A stretch of DNA of 64,000 bases from Paulownia fortunei (Eukaryota; Streptophyta; Magnoliopsida; Lamiales; Paulowniaceae): NCBI GenBank assembly GCA_019321725.1, contig CM033115.1, positions 21,276,673 through 21,340,672 of the forward strand, in the 5' to 3' direction. A program made the translations under genes and the position numbers. Within the stretch, counting starts at the first letter, position 1. Every line of letters starts with the position of its first letter. The notes below the pieces were generated by a model, which saw only the letters and a list, made by a program, of their open reading frames with translations, did no database searches and was not told the DNA's origin. Of the stretch, positions 12,549 to 24,072 are shown piece after piece.

Positions 12549-13281
12549 CTAAAGGCACACAACCAAACAAATACTGCCACGTAGTTGTTCTTCGTAGGTT
12601 TATATGTGTGCAACTTCGAAGTTGTTCTAGGCTTTATGCTATTTGTTAAATGATTGTAGCTTCAAAGTCATGGAAAAAATAAATATCAATAAACTAAAAA
12701 TAAGTCATCCGTAAAATACACATGAGAAATTAGTATGTCAGATCGTATACATTTTGGCTTAAAAGAATTTTAGATTACAGTGTATACATACAAATATACA
12801 ACTAAATTTCTTATTTTTGTGAAATACTGTAAATATACAAACTTCAAATTGCTGATCGGATTAGGTTATACTTTAGCTTCCTTCCACTGATCAAATGTCA
12901 TTTAATTCAATGTAATTTTTAAGTGGATTTAATACTCTTGATCTCTACCAAATCCTCATAAAATTTTATGGGTCATTATTTATTCTTTGTTCTAGTAAGA
13001 ATTTAATTTGAAAAGTTTTGAGATAACCCGTTCACTTATTATGTGAGGAATGTTTTGAGATTGATGATTCTTAAAATCCACCAAAAATACCCTTGGTACA
13101 ATGATACTAAAGTATGAGTCCATTTAGTAATTAGTATTTAGTTAGATGATTCAAGTAAATGGCGTAGGAGATAATTCCATACTTATTATAAAAATGGCGC
13201 ATTTGAGGGAGGGAGGGGACATAGGGCGTAGGAGACCTTTTAACCTACATATATTGCAAGAAGAGTTAATGTACTCCTATA

Positions 13282-13298
13282 TAGGTACCGAAGCTCTT
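13282..13298. repeat. Left target-site duplication of the SINE
   Basis: Seventeen bases, TAGGTACCGAAGCTCTT, identical to 13640-13656 on the other side of the element. Confidence 0.9.
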
Positions 13299-13639
13299 TT
13301 TTTTTTTTTTTTTTTTTGATAATCCAGATTCCTATCTTGCGCCAGACTAATTCTGGACCTCCTAGACACATGTCCCTAGCACCTAGAAGGGGGTAAATCG
13401 CGGGATATGCCTCAACCAACACCCAGGTTCCCAACAAGGACTGTACACTTCTGCGCACAAGGAGCCCAACCCACAGTAATCGCTCGAAACACCTCAATCG
13501 CAGGGTTCCACTGACAGCCCAGTGATTGCTTCATACTGAAATGAATCCGCAGGTTCCCACCAGGATTCGAACCCCCACCCTGCCGCTGGAAGCAAATCCA
13601 AGTCAATTGTTCCGCCAGTTGAGCTGTGCCCCGGGGGAC
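13299..13639 (-). mobile_element. tRNA-derived SINE, complete, with poly(A) tail and target-site duplications
   Basis: Read on the minus strand, the element starts with GTCCCCCGGGGCACAGCTC, has a box A-like stretch (CAGCTCAACTGG, about 13614-13626) and a box B (GGTTCGAATCC, 13563-13573), and ends in an A-tract of about 20 bases (T-run on the plus strand from 13299). Both ends are flanked by the same 17 bp, TAGGTACCGAAGCTCTT (13282-13298 and 13640-13656). Pol III boxes, a 3' A-tail and a long perfect duplication are the defining marks of a SINE mobilised by LINE machinery. The perfect duplication points to a recent insertion. Open frames inside it are incidental. Confidence 0.9.
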
Positions 13640-13656
13640 TAGGTACCGAAGCTCTT
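13640..13656. repeat. Right target-site duplication of the SINE
   Basis: Seventeen bases identical to 13282-13298; marks the 5' end of the minus-strand SINE. Confidence 0.9.
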
Positions 13657-15105
13657 GTTTTGAGACAAACATGTCACAGGTCGAAAATCTCAACATTGAG
13701 ATTACCATATCAGTTGTCATAACTAGTTTTGACCAATTTGACTTTCCTGTTTTGGAAATTCTTTTATGGATTTTTTGTATGATATCAAAAGTTTTGCTAC
13801 TCATTTATGGTGTAAGGTTGGTTTAATGTTTAAGAACCACTAAAAAAATAGCATATTGGGTTGCCAATTTACTCTGGTTAGTGGGTAGTATATTCCTAAT
13901 GGGTTGGCTTTTGTTACATATATCAGCCCAAACATGAAGCCTGTTAAGAGGGGTAGGGTTGGTTTTATTTAGTCTGGGCTCGGGTAGGGTAGTTTGGGCC
14001 TTTTCACAAAGCCCAAATCCAATTAATTGCCCACTACCAATTGAAGTTGGTAAACTACCAAAACAATAATAACAAAGAAAGAAATAAAAGGAACAGTGTC
14101 CTTAATTGTTTGTGGTAACTATATGTTGACCCCCAAATGAAAGTAATTATTTATCTCAAATTTTGGTAATTTATTATAAATGAAAATCATAGATGGAAAA
14201 AATATGTATTACAATTTTATTTTATTTTTGCCCACAAAAGTAAGTTGTACTACCTTTATCCAGACAAAGTTTGGTGAAATCAAAGCATGAACTTTGCCAA
14301 AAAAAGTCATAAAGCTTAATGTTTTATTACTTATGAGCAAAGAAAGATGCCTGAACCATACAATCTTAGTTTGGTTATATTCTTTTGCACAAAAATGATA
14401 GATTTGTATAACTTCATGTTCAATTTTTTTTTTTTAATTCGAATTGTGGAAGGAAAAATATTCGACTATTAGGTTGGCATCTGTATCAAACGGTACATTT
14501 GTTTAAATAAGATGACAATAAATGATAAAATAAACAAAGAAAATAAAATGACACAAATACTTACATGGTTCGACTAATAACAAATTTATGTCCATGAATA
14601 GAGAAACGATTATAATATAGTAAAAATAATAAATATTTACAAATAATTAAAAAAAAAAACATTTTCTAATTATAGCTAACATCCATTCTCTTAGGTGTAG
14701 CCCTCTTAAATTTTCTCTCTAATTTTACTCCCTCTGAAAATTGTGTCTAAATTAAAAATAAGAAGACACATATAAATAGAGTTGGAGCAAACACTTCTCT
14801 TTGTCCCATTATCAACCAATGAGAGCCAAGAGTCCATCAATTAAATAACTTGCAATCTTTTTCTTGGATTTAGTCAAACCAAACATGGGACGTACTTAAA
14901 ATTCAAGAATGCACCGGCCTTTAAATTCAAAAGACATCTACATATACGATAGTGAAAGGAACATAATAGGTTTAAAATATTTATATTTTCTCAAATGTGT
15001 TTTAGATTAAATTACAGTCAATTTTGCTATGGTTGATCAAAAGGTATACTTACAACATTTTGCAATCCCGGCAAAAAGCTTCTGAAAGACTGAAACCTCT
15101 CTCCC

Positions 15106-15112
15106 ACACGTG
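15106..15112 (+). promoter_or_regulatory. ABRE/G-box (ACACGTG) upstream of the bZIP gene
   Basis: ACACGTG, containing the G-box palindrome CACGTG at 15107-15112, lies 411 bp before the bZIP start codon. Group A bZIP factors bind ACGTG cores, so self-regulation or abscisic-acid responsiveness is plausible. This rests on the motif alone. Confidence 0.4.
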
Positions 15113-15327
15113 ATATAACATTAAATTACTCGAGCTGCTCCACTTGTAATCAATGTCGAACTCATTGCACTTATTGTTCTTCACGAAACCGTAATTGAGC
15201 GAATCTTTTCAATGCGCTTTCAGTGGAAAGGAACAGAATTGCCGTCTCCCACGCGCGCGCGCAACCCCTCTCCCATCAGCTTCAAACCCAAAACAAAAAA
15301 CTGGATATTTATCTCTCCCTCTCTCTT

Positions 15328-15345
15328 ATATATATATATATGCTC
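15328..15345 (+). promoter_or_regulatory. TA-rich tract, possible TATA region of the bZIP gene
   Basis: A TATATATA tract about 180 bp before the start codon, followed by CT- and CA-rich leader sequence. It may serve as the TATA element or simply be a microsatellite. Confidence 0.3.
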
Positions 15346-15522
15346 TTCTCTGTGTACAAGGTACCTCTGCACAAACACTCATCACTAACACACACACACA
15401 CACACAAACAAACCCATATTCATTTGTTTGGTCAACACAATCATATACACATTGAGATATGCAAAAACAATTATTGGGTTCACACTCTGATTTCACTTAA
15501 TTGTTGAAAATCTGCTCTTGAA

Positions 15523-17260
15523 ATGTCGTCGTCGAAGCTCATGGCTTCTTCGGCCTCGCGTAACTCGGATCTCAAGAAGAAACAGCTCTCCGCTTGCACT
15601 TCAATGGATTTTCCCAGAATTGATAGAAGCAGCAGCAGCGATGCTCGTTATAATTTCATCTCCGATGGGTTTTTGAGAAGTGGTTATGCGGAGCAAAATT
15701 GCAGTCCAGATCAAGGTCATCTCCCACCCGTTGGGAGGGAGGCCGAGAGTTCTAGTACTCTGTTGAATGCGGAGATCACGCTTTTGGATGCGGTTGGGGC
15801 CGTCGCTCCGATTAGCGATGGCGATTCGGAGCCCCCAAGGATTGTTAGGAAGACGGTGGATGATGTGTGGAGGGAGATTGTGGCTGGGAAGAAGAGTGAA
15901 CAGCAGCCAAAGGAGGAGATGATGACTTTGGAGGATTTTTTGTTGAAGGCTAGGGCAGTGGAACAGGAGGATGCTGTGAGGTCCAGTGGCTCTGGGGCGA
16001 TTGTGGAAGTGAAGGAAGAAGGATTGAGTGGGGGGATTTATGCTAATGAGAATTCTGGGGCGATTGGAACGGGAGTAGGGGTAGAGGTGGGGGTGAATGT
16101 TGGGGGGTTGGGTAGAGGAAGAGGGAAGAGAAGTTTGAGTTTGTTGGAGCCATTGGATAGGGCGGCGCAGCAAAGGCAAAGAAGGATGATTAAGAATAGG
16201 GAGAGTGCGGCAAGGTCAAGGGAGCGGAAGCAGGTGGAATTTGGCTGTCTTTTTTGTGTTGGTTTTTTGATTAGTCGGGTTTTGCTGTTTTGCTGTGTTT
16301 TTTGGCTGATTTTTGGCGATGGAATTTTGGTGATTTTTAGGCGTATCAAGTGGAATTGGAGTCAATGGCAGTGAGGCTAGAGGAAGAAAATAATCGGCTA
16401 TTAAAAGAAAAGGTAATTAACTTGGCATTTTCTTGTATGAGTTTCAGATTTTAGAACGCTATTCATCAAAATGAAGTTTTCAGTGGCTCCATGAGTACTT
16501 CAAGAATATGACTGCATAGAATAGGTTTTAAATTGCTTAATTGTGATTGTGTTGTATTGAGTTAAGATCAATTAAAGGAATATGATTCAAATTAATATCT
16601 GTCATCAACACGTTGGACAACTCGAAGAACTCAACGAAGTCTTATCTTGTAAACTGGGCCAGTTATTAACGTCATACATAATTGCAATTTCATAAATGGG
16701 AGCATAGATAAAATTACTATGTAATGTTGTTTTTGTACGTCTTGTTTGGATTTATAACTTTTGAATTATCATTATTTTCTCAATACCTTTGCTTGTTTGG
16801 TATTATTACTCTTCATCCTTGAAAGCTATGTGTTACTTTTGTTGGTAAAAGAAGCTGTCTTAGGTGCAATGTTCGTTTGTTTTGTGCACTCCCACACCCT
16901 CGGATCCTTGAGCAGTGACTGTAGACTCTCACGTCTGCAAATATCTGGCAGGATATGCCAATTCAGTAGGCTATGTGCAAAGCAAGGTTATTATTGAATG
17001 CAACAGGGTAACTCGAGGGCTCATTTCACAAAAACAGCACATTACACATCAATATTCTATCTCAAAATAGTAGCTGAATAACGCCATTCTATCTATCAAT
17101 TGGATGTTACTTCTACGGATTCGTCAGTAGTTGTGGTTTTTACTTTTTGTATGTCTTCTTTTGTTGGTTGATAATCTTAACTTTGTGCATGTGCATATCC
17201 ATAAGACTGGCGCAAAACCATGAAAAGCTTCCAATTCTTTCATGGCACGTTATATCAAAG

Positions 17261-17312
<52 letters not shown>

Positions 17313-19341
17313 GTCTTATAAGATAAAAACAGCAATCTTGGGAGCGTTAGTTGAATATCTGGATCAAATTTATCCCCTATCAGCAGACCTTCTGAATATA
17401 AAAACGCCTTAAGAACTTGATTCTGACAAACAATTCCTAGGAATATGAACTATTAGTTGTTGAGCCTTCTTCTTTATTATATTCTTAAACTTATTATATA
17501 TTAGATGATTAAATCTATTTCCCTTTGTTGATTCTTCTGATGCAGTTTTATGAGTTTGCGATTTTCTGGTCGTGATGCCTGTCATTTTAATTGTTTTGTT
17601 TCTATAGATATTCCTTGTAGATGTACAGTGTTTGCATGTGTGTGTGTGTGTTTTGTGATTCAATTCTTTGATTCACAGATGGACTTCTTTTATATTTTTT
17701 CCAATCCAGGCTGAACGTATGAAGAAGAGGCTTAAGCAGGTATTCACTTTCTTCTGTAATTTTTTCATAGAAAACCACTTTATGCCTGTTATTTCCAATG
17801 TTAAAAACCATGCTTTTGATTTTAGTTGAAAATTATGGTGTAAAATTAAGCCTCTGCTCTATACTATACAAAAGAGGAAACCTGTTTGTGATAGTGCATC
17901 ACCAAATTTTTAGTGCACCAAATATCACCTTAAAAACAATTAGTGGGTGATAACGCTACACTACCCTACCTTCTGCTGTTTCGCAGCTATATAAACAAGA
18001 AAGCTTGCTTTCACTCACAAACAATGGTTTTGATATTGGTGCACCATAATTTTCACATACCAAATATGCCTTAAAAAGAAGTTAGTGGGTGGGAACAATC
18101 AACTACCTTACTTTCCCCACTTTCTTAATATCAGTATTGTGGGGGTAAAGTGATTGAAAAGTTGTGAGATTATCCCGAGTTTCGTGCATGGAATAGTGCC
18201 ATGAGGGCTGGTATTCAAGGACGGAGCTACGCTACCGCCGCCTTCCCTCAACCCCAACTCCAATTTTTTTTTAAATTTTTTATAAATTTTTATACATAAA
18301 ATTATTAAATGTTAAAAAATTTGCCCCTCTAAATAATAAAAAATGTCTCTTTCAATTTACTATTTTTAAGAAAAAATAATTATCACCCCCCGGATATTCA
18401 TTTTCTGCTATTTTAAGAAAAAATAATTATTGCCACCCAGATATTCATTTTGTGGCTCCACCCCTGCTGGTAGTTGATGGTGTTAACTGGTAATGTCAGA
18501 ATGATTCACTGCTTAGTTTTAAATACGACATGGTGATACTACTTCACAGAATGAGTGATTGGGGCACTTTTTATCCTTTACGTAATTTCTTATCCAATTA
18601 TCCATGGTATGCTGCTGCGCAGAAGCAAGCTAACTTTAAGTGATGTTGAGATTGTGATTTGCATAATCTCCTTCACTAACATTGTCCATTGATTGTTGTC
18701 TGAAACCTAGAAGCTTGCATTAGGAATGCCGTGAGAGGGAACAGACTGGATGAAAGTGGTCAATAAACTAGGGTGTAACTTTTGTGTGTGCACAGTCAAG
18801 TGTTTCATATGATGCCTCTGATTCCTTATGAAAGATATTCAGTCCGTTAGAATAGAAGTTAAAAAGGGGGCTGTTAAATACAGAGAACATTGCAACTGTA
18901 TGATTCCTTGCCCTTTCCGTTTTGTTGATGGTGGAACCTTGTGACACCATTTGACATAAAATATGAACTTTTAAACTAGATCCTAGTCTGTTATGTGCAG
19001 AAGGTTTGCTCGATAATTTAAACCCAGTAGTTGTAAGCGAGCATATATAGTCTGTGAAGGAGAAGCTGGTTTGTGTCATCAATTGTTAAGTTCTTTTTTG
19101 GTATTGGAGAGGGGCGTTTCCGGTATGCTATTTATTCTCTACCATGAAGCATGGTGAAAGATATCAGCTAAAGGAGAGAGCAAGCCGCAAGGGCATTGTT
19201 TGAGATATTTGAGTAGAAACAAGGTTGCATTACTAAAAATGTCAATTGCTTTTTCTGCAGCTTATGGAGAATGTAATCCCTGTAGTGGAGAAGCGAAGAC
19301 CACCACACATCCTGCGGAAAGTTCGCTCCATGCAGTGGTAA
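15523..19341 (+). CDS. GBF4-like: Group A bZIP transcription factor, GBF4-like
   Basis: A nuclear DNA-binding protein of the ABI5/AREB/GBF4 group. Four coding exons join in phase: 15523-16233, 16341-16412, 17710-17739, 19261-19341, giving 297 residues. The N-terminal part carries the group A block KTVDDVWREIVAGKK and the block MMTLEDFLLKA. The basic region is QQRQRRMIKNRESAARSRER, with the invariant N-x7-R spacing, followed by the zipper starting AYQVELESMAVRLEEEN. The C-terminus, ENVIPVVEKRRPP to VRSMQW, matches the GBF4 subclass. The serine-rich first block of longer AREB factors is absent, as in GBF4. Translation ends at TAA 19339-19341. The third intron (1.5 kb) carries a MITE and the second a long CT repeat. 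An ABRE lies upstream. The GBF4 placement is by motif; targets are unknown. Confidence 0.92.
17263..17308. repeat. (CT)23 microsatellite in bZIP intron 2
   Basis: An uninterrupted CT dinucleotide run of about 46 bp inside the 1.3-kb second intron of the bZIP gene. Confidence 0.95.
18216..18466. mobile_element. hAT-like MITE in bZIP intron 3
   Basis: The element starts CAAGGACGGAGCTAC and ends GTGGCTCCACCCCTG. The reverse complement of the end (CAGGGGTGGAGCCAC) matches the start at 11 of 15 positions. It is flanked by the 8-bp sequences CTGGTATT (18208-18215) and CTGGTAGT (18467-18474), which differ at one base, as expected for an aged hAT target-site duplication. The 251-bp interior has no coding capacity and contains a degenerate internal duplication ending in GATATTCATTTT. 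Length, terminal repeats and duplication fit a non-autonomous hAT element. Confidence 0.7.
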
Positions 19342-20312
19342 TCTTCTCTAATACAGAACATATGAGATGAGACTCAAACGCCATTTTTGTGACATAGGAC
19401 AAGGTAAAAGAAATAACCATCATTTCCAGAATAGCTCTTTTTATTTCAATTAGATAATTCTGGCGATTGTTAATCTTTAAGAGTAGTTCTGTAAAGTGAA
19501 ATAGCTTTAGGATTGTGGATTGTATCTGTGTTAAACCACAGCGGAGACCAGGGAACTCCCTTAGATTTACCTTATTTACTAATCCCTGAATCCCTGCGGT
19601 AATCTAAGGGGGAAGGAAGGTGGACTGTAGTGCTGTATTATACTGTTAATGTCTATAGCTACTTTTATAAAGTTTATTATGAATAGTTTCATTTAGCTTA
19701 GGCTTTTATTGTCATGAGTAAACAAAACTCTGTATTGGTTGATTTAATTTTCCAACATTGGAATCGTTCTAGTACGGCTTGTTTTTTACACTTGTAATTT
19801 CATGGGTGACAATTTGAGTTGCAACTGAATTGTATTGTCATATGAGATAAACGAACACACATTCTTTACATTCATTTATGTGTTATATGTTCTCTGCTTT
19901 CTTTCAATATGATTCATTTATAAGTATTCCCTTCATTTGATTGGATTACATACTACTTTTCACACTAGAACGACTTGTGGTTTCTCAAAGTACCAACACA
20001 CATTGCTTTTTCTTTAGTTGATAATAATCAAAATCAGAAATTACTTTCCAAGCATGAGTGAAATTGAACGTTTACAATCCTCTTCGGGGACTGTGGCTAT
20101 TTGTCTTGTAGCATTTGTCTTTGGTACATCATTTTCCATCCTTTTGGTGTTTCGGACCACACACCAGGCTTTTCCTTTGTGCGTCTTCAAGAGAGTAGCA
20201 TTGGCCTCTTTACCATTCTTGTATTCTGCCGCTTGTCTTGTGTGTACGGATAAAATGGCCTTTGACAAATTTTTTTCCTTTCTCATCTAGAAATGGTAAG
20301 TGATGCAATGTG

Positions 20313-20356
<44 letters not shown>

Positions 20357-21992
20357 GGTGTGTGTGTGAGGAAGTGATTAGAAACCCCAACTCAAACCCC
20401 CCTCCCCCGACCCAAAAAAAAAAAAAATTGGGAAAGAAAAAAAAATGGTTTTTTCTTATATTAATTAAAATTTGAACCCTGGGAAGGAAAAAAGGGGCAT
20501 GAAGATTTGAACTTTGATCTCATTTATAAGAAGTAATGTCATGTACCACCACTCTGAGACACCTAGAGATGGAGTATGTTCTAAGGTTTGGAAACGTTTG
20601 CCCATTAAAATGGTATATAAGTTGGGTTAACATATCATGAGCCAATTCCTCTATATTCTCAGTATGACATGTGGGCGATGGAGTACGAGATGACTAGAAA
20701 TGATGTACCTATGGTTTACCAATATTGTGCCTATGATGACTACGGGGAAGGATGCTTATATGTGGTGTTCCACCTATTGTATCCATGATAAACATATGTT
20801 GAAAGCATATAAGCGATAAACTCATCCTTTGATGAGTGGTACCCTATTCTAACTTCCTCATCCATAGCACTAACGAGAAGTTGATTGAATGAAGGATGAA
20901 CACAAGTTTCAAAGGTTCAAGAGAATATTATGATGAGACAAGCCGCTTATCATTGTTCGTAAGTGTCGATTGAAAATACAGTGATACATGCAGTTGAGGC
21001 ATTCTAACACAACCGAGGAGGAGGGAAAGTCTAAAGTTTGACTATGTTGCTGGTTGATGTTGCACTTCACAAATCGTTTGTTAGTTATTAAGACTGCATC
21101 TTCAATCAATCAACAGTCAACACTCTGTTAGTAGTTGAAACTTGAAACAAAAGAAAATGACAAAGTCTCGATGAAGGAAGTCGTTCTTTTTTAACGAAAT
21201 TGAAATAAAAAAAAATCTCAAAGTTAATTAACTGGTTAGGTTTTGCTAAATCACCCACCAAAACCCTCAGATAAACAAGAGAAAGTATTTTTATAGTTGC
21301 AAATTCTCTATTCCACGATCAGGTTTTTCTATTTCCGATGCCGAGATTCGTGTCACAACCCTGGTTTTTTCTGTCTAATTAAATACCTCTCAATCTTCAA
21401 TATTACGTAATTAGGGATATTGATTTTAATTTAATGAAACGAAAAAGTATTTTTTTAAAAAAAAATGATAATAGACTAAAGCAAATTAAGGGGAAAAAAA
21501 ATACTATTGGGAAGGAACAAATTTCTAGTCGTGTTGTACATGCCGGAGGTCGTTACAGTAAAAGGGCTTCTCTACCTGAAACACTGTCTGGATGAATCAT
21601 TAATTTCTAATTAGTTTTTTCCTTTACTGTATGGGACAGTTTTCTCATTCACTTACAATAATGTTTCCTAGTAGTCCTCTTAAAGATTTTATTCCTGCAA
21701 GCATCAAACACATTGAGAATCTACAACCTTGTATAGCTATAAAATAGACATCATATAATTTTAAAGCCTCAAAAGAATGTCAAAAAGTCATAAAGACAGC
21801 AAACAGCACTCCTCAATTCCAAAAGAAAAAGTGAAGTTCAGAATACTTCTACTTCAAAATACAGACTGCAGATTGATAATCACAGCTCTAATCATTTTAG
21901 AATAATAATCCCCATCATAACTCTATCTTTGCTTTTTACATTCTCTTTCCAAGAATTATTTTCAGACACAAAATGAGTCCACTTTTTCACTG
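19342..21992. other. Intergenic spacer between bZIP and ENODL genes
   Basis: It contains the bZIP 3' UTR and the ENODL promoter. A compound TA/TG microsatellite lies at 20313-20369. No additional gene with family features or convincing splice structure was found. Confidence 0.55.
20313..20369. repeat. Compound microsatellite (TA)n-(TG)n
   Basis: A TA run is followed directly by a TG run with one GGG interruption, about 57 bp. Confidence 0.95.
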
Positions 21993-21999
21993 TATAAAA
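21993..21999 (+). promoter_or_regulatory. TATA box of the ENODL gene, inside a small inverted repeat
   Basis: TATAAAA lies 258 bp before the start codon, which predicts a leader of about 230 nt. It overlaps the right arm of a perfect 9-bp inverted repeat, CCACTTTTT (21979-21987) and AAAAAGTGG (21996-22004), with an 8-base loop. Confidence 0.5.
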
Positions 22000-22256
22000 A
22001 GTGGTCATACATACACACTCTCCAATGTCCCAACCCCTTCTCTGTCAACCATTCAAACTCTTCCCTCTGAAAAGCCAAACACACCTGCCAACTCACTCTA
22101 TAACACACACACACACACTTCAGTTTCTGTGAAGTCTCTTTGTTCACTCACCTACAAGTCAAGTTTCAGGAGTTCAGCAGCTACAGTGCTCTACAGTCAC
22201 TCTACATTTCTCCCAAATTAATAATCTTTTAACTTAGAAAAAACCCATAAGAGTTC

Positions 22257-24072
22257 ATGGGTTTTTCCTCCATGTCCATCTTCCTCTTTTCTCTTGTCAC
22301 TCTACTACCCTTTCTATTGTCTGAGTCTACAACAGTAGTTGTAGATGGAGTTTCGGAGTGGAAAAATCCTCAGGTTCAAATGGGAGACTCAGTCAGTAAG
22401 TGTTCTTGATTTTCTTCCCGCAAGCTGAGTTTTGTGCTATTTCTGGATTATTTCTACAGATGGGTGCAGAAAACGTTGTCCTGCATTTAATTTGGTCTCT
22501 GTGTTTTCTCAGTTTTCCAGCACATATTTCACTACAACCTCTACATTTTCCAGAACCAGAAAGCCTTCAGTCTCTGCAATTTCACTCGGGCGACACTCCT
22601 CACACAACCCAATTCCACATCTTACACAGTATGTTGGTTACACCTCTTTGTGTGTCTATTGCTGTTTATTTCTTGTTTTCAGTTTTTTCAAGAATACCCG
22701 ACTAATTTGACTCTTGCTACGCTAATATGTTCAAACTTTACTATTCGAACATAAAACTTGATAAGTACTCTATAAGTACACAAGACAAACAAAACGTCTC
22801 ATCCTGTTAAGTGTTTCTCTTTATCTGGGATACCTAAGACTGTACATTTGTTTGTACTCATGAAAATGTGACACATTATGTTATTTCAATCAATTTACTG
22901 TTGCAGTTTCATAAAAATTAAGGTTCAAAGTTGTCTCAATATGCTGATCATTTCATTCCAATAGTGCGAAATACACAAATATAGGCTTTATATTTGCAAT
23001 TGTGGTTCTTGTGAATTTATCATGAAGTTAAAAGTTCCTGAACTAACCCCTGATCACATACACCAATTGAAGTGGCATACCTCACGCCCTGGCTTCTTCT
23101 ACTTCTCCTTTAACAATGGCTCTAACAAAGCATGCCTGGAGGGCCAAAAGCTGGCAGTTAAGGTCTCATCGCCACCCCCTCAAGATCATGCCACTTCTCC
23201 TGAGCTGTCACCACAAGTGGCGGCTCCACCGCCATTCTCTGGTGGCGTTGTGGCTTCTTCTCCGACATTCCCTTGGCCGTTTCAGCCCCGAGAAATCGCT
23301 TCGCCGAGCCCTGCGCCCAGTTTATCCCTACCTGCCACAAGCCCGATGGCGCCTGATAGAGATGGCATCCCATTTATCAACAGCAATCCTGCAGTGCCTC
23401 TGCCCACCGGTGAAGTTGACTCTGCTACGATTCGCCCTTTGCCTGCATCTGGTCATCAACACTCTAAACAGGTATTCTAACACTTATTAGCATTAACCTT
23501 GGTAAGCGATTGCATTTCATCCTTGAAAAATTACATTATTGAATTTTCCTTGCATACTTACCATGGATTCGACATAACCTTTGAAAACTCAGCTTTAACC
23601 TAAATAATTTTGAAAGAATCAATTCTACCCGTAATGAAGTATTCAGATGGAGGATCACATAATATGTACCACAGTATTTAATGCCAAGCATGTGAGCTTT
23701 TCAGTGTAATCATCATGTGGAATCTATATGTGGGCATAAGAAGGATTCATTTACTTCTTGGTTTTTAATTTGATGGGGGCACATTTACATTGGCATTTTT
23801 CACAACATGTAACATGATGGTGCTATTTTTCTTTATATACATATTATGGTCGAATCTAGATGATTGATACATAACAACAACAAGGCTACATGGCCTTCAT
23901 TTTGGAAGAAAAGTACTTTTTCACTCAGGTGTTTTGCGATGCTGCTGGATGACCTTTATGGTGTTTCTGATTGGACTCAATTATTTGTTGTGTGGCAATG
24001 TAGGTTGTGGGGTTTTCTGCTGTTCAGATAGCTTTGAGCTGTACAACTTTGCTGCTGCTGATGATGATTTAG
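22257..24072 (+). CDS. Early nodulin-like protein (phytocyanin domain), GPI-anchored
   Basis: An extracellular arabinogalactan-like protein tethered to the plasma membrane. Four exons join in phase: 22257-22395, 22513-22628, 23073-23471, 24004-24072, giving 240 residues. A signal peptide (MGFSSMSIFLFSLVTLLPF) precedes the phytocyanin domain, with VVVDGVSEWKNPQVQMGDSV, YNLYIFQNQKAFSLCNF, TSRPGFFYFSFNNGSNK and ACLEGQKLAV. The two cysteines for the structural disulfide are present. The His-Cys-His copper site of plastocyanins is not, which is typical of ENODLs. A Pro/Ser-rich spacer with many SP and AP pairs follows and should be O-glycosylated. The short last exon encodes a hydrophobic tail (VQIALSCTTLLLLMMI, TAG 24070-24072), a classic GPI-attachment signal. 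Members act in reproduction, cell-wall and symbiotic processes; the role here is unknown. Confidence 0.9.

Larger units (their letters stand above)
9463..15105. other. AT-rich intergenic region with SINE and microsatellites
   Basis: No protein gene is supported. A spliced 5' leader of the UPF0496 gene may start near 10.0-10.2 kb on the minus strand. The region holds a compound microsatellite (10267-10334), a GC-rich GCAGCC repeat (about 12509-12548) and a complete SINE (13299-13639). The remainder is low-complexity AT-rich sequence. The open frames seen here are short and show no family features. Confidence 0.6.

Noticed and set aside
13555..13640. tRNA gene suggested by box A and box B sequences
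   Set aside because: No cloverleaf with a proper acceptor stem is visible, and the sequence is the 5' head of a SINE with A-tail and target duplications.
13240..13804. Minus-strand open frames of 85 and 130 codons
   Set aside because: They lie within or across the SINE and its A-tract; the frames arise from the tRNA-derived sequence and are not genes.
15195..15507. Open frames of 86 and 94 codons just before the bZIP start codon
   Set aside because: Low-complexity TA and CA repeats in the presumed 5' leader; one starts with GTG, and no conserved peptide is recognisable.
15601..16349. Minus-strand frames of 192 and 103 codons opposite bZIP exon 1
   Set aside because: Shadow frames of GC-richer coding sequence, without domains.
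23116..23490. Second frame of 124 codons over ENODL exon 3
   Set aside because: Shadow frame of the Pro/Ser-rich spacer; the chosen frame joins in phase to both the phytocyanin exons and the GPI-signal exon.
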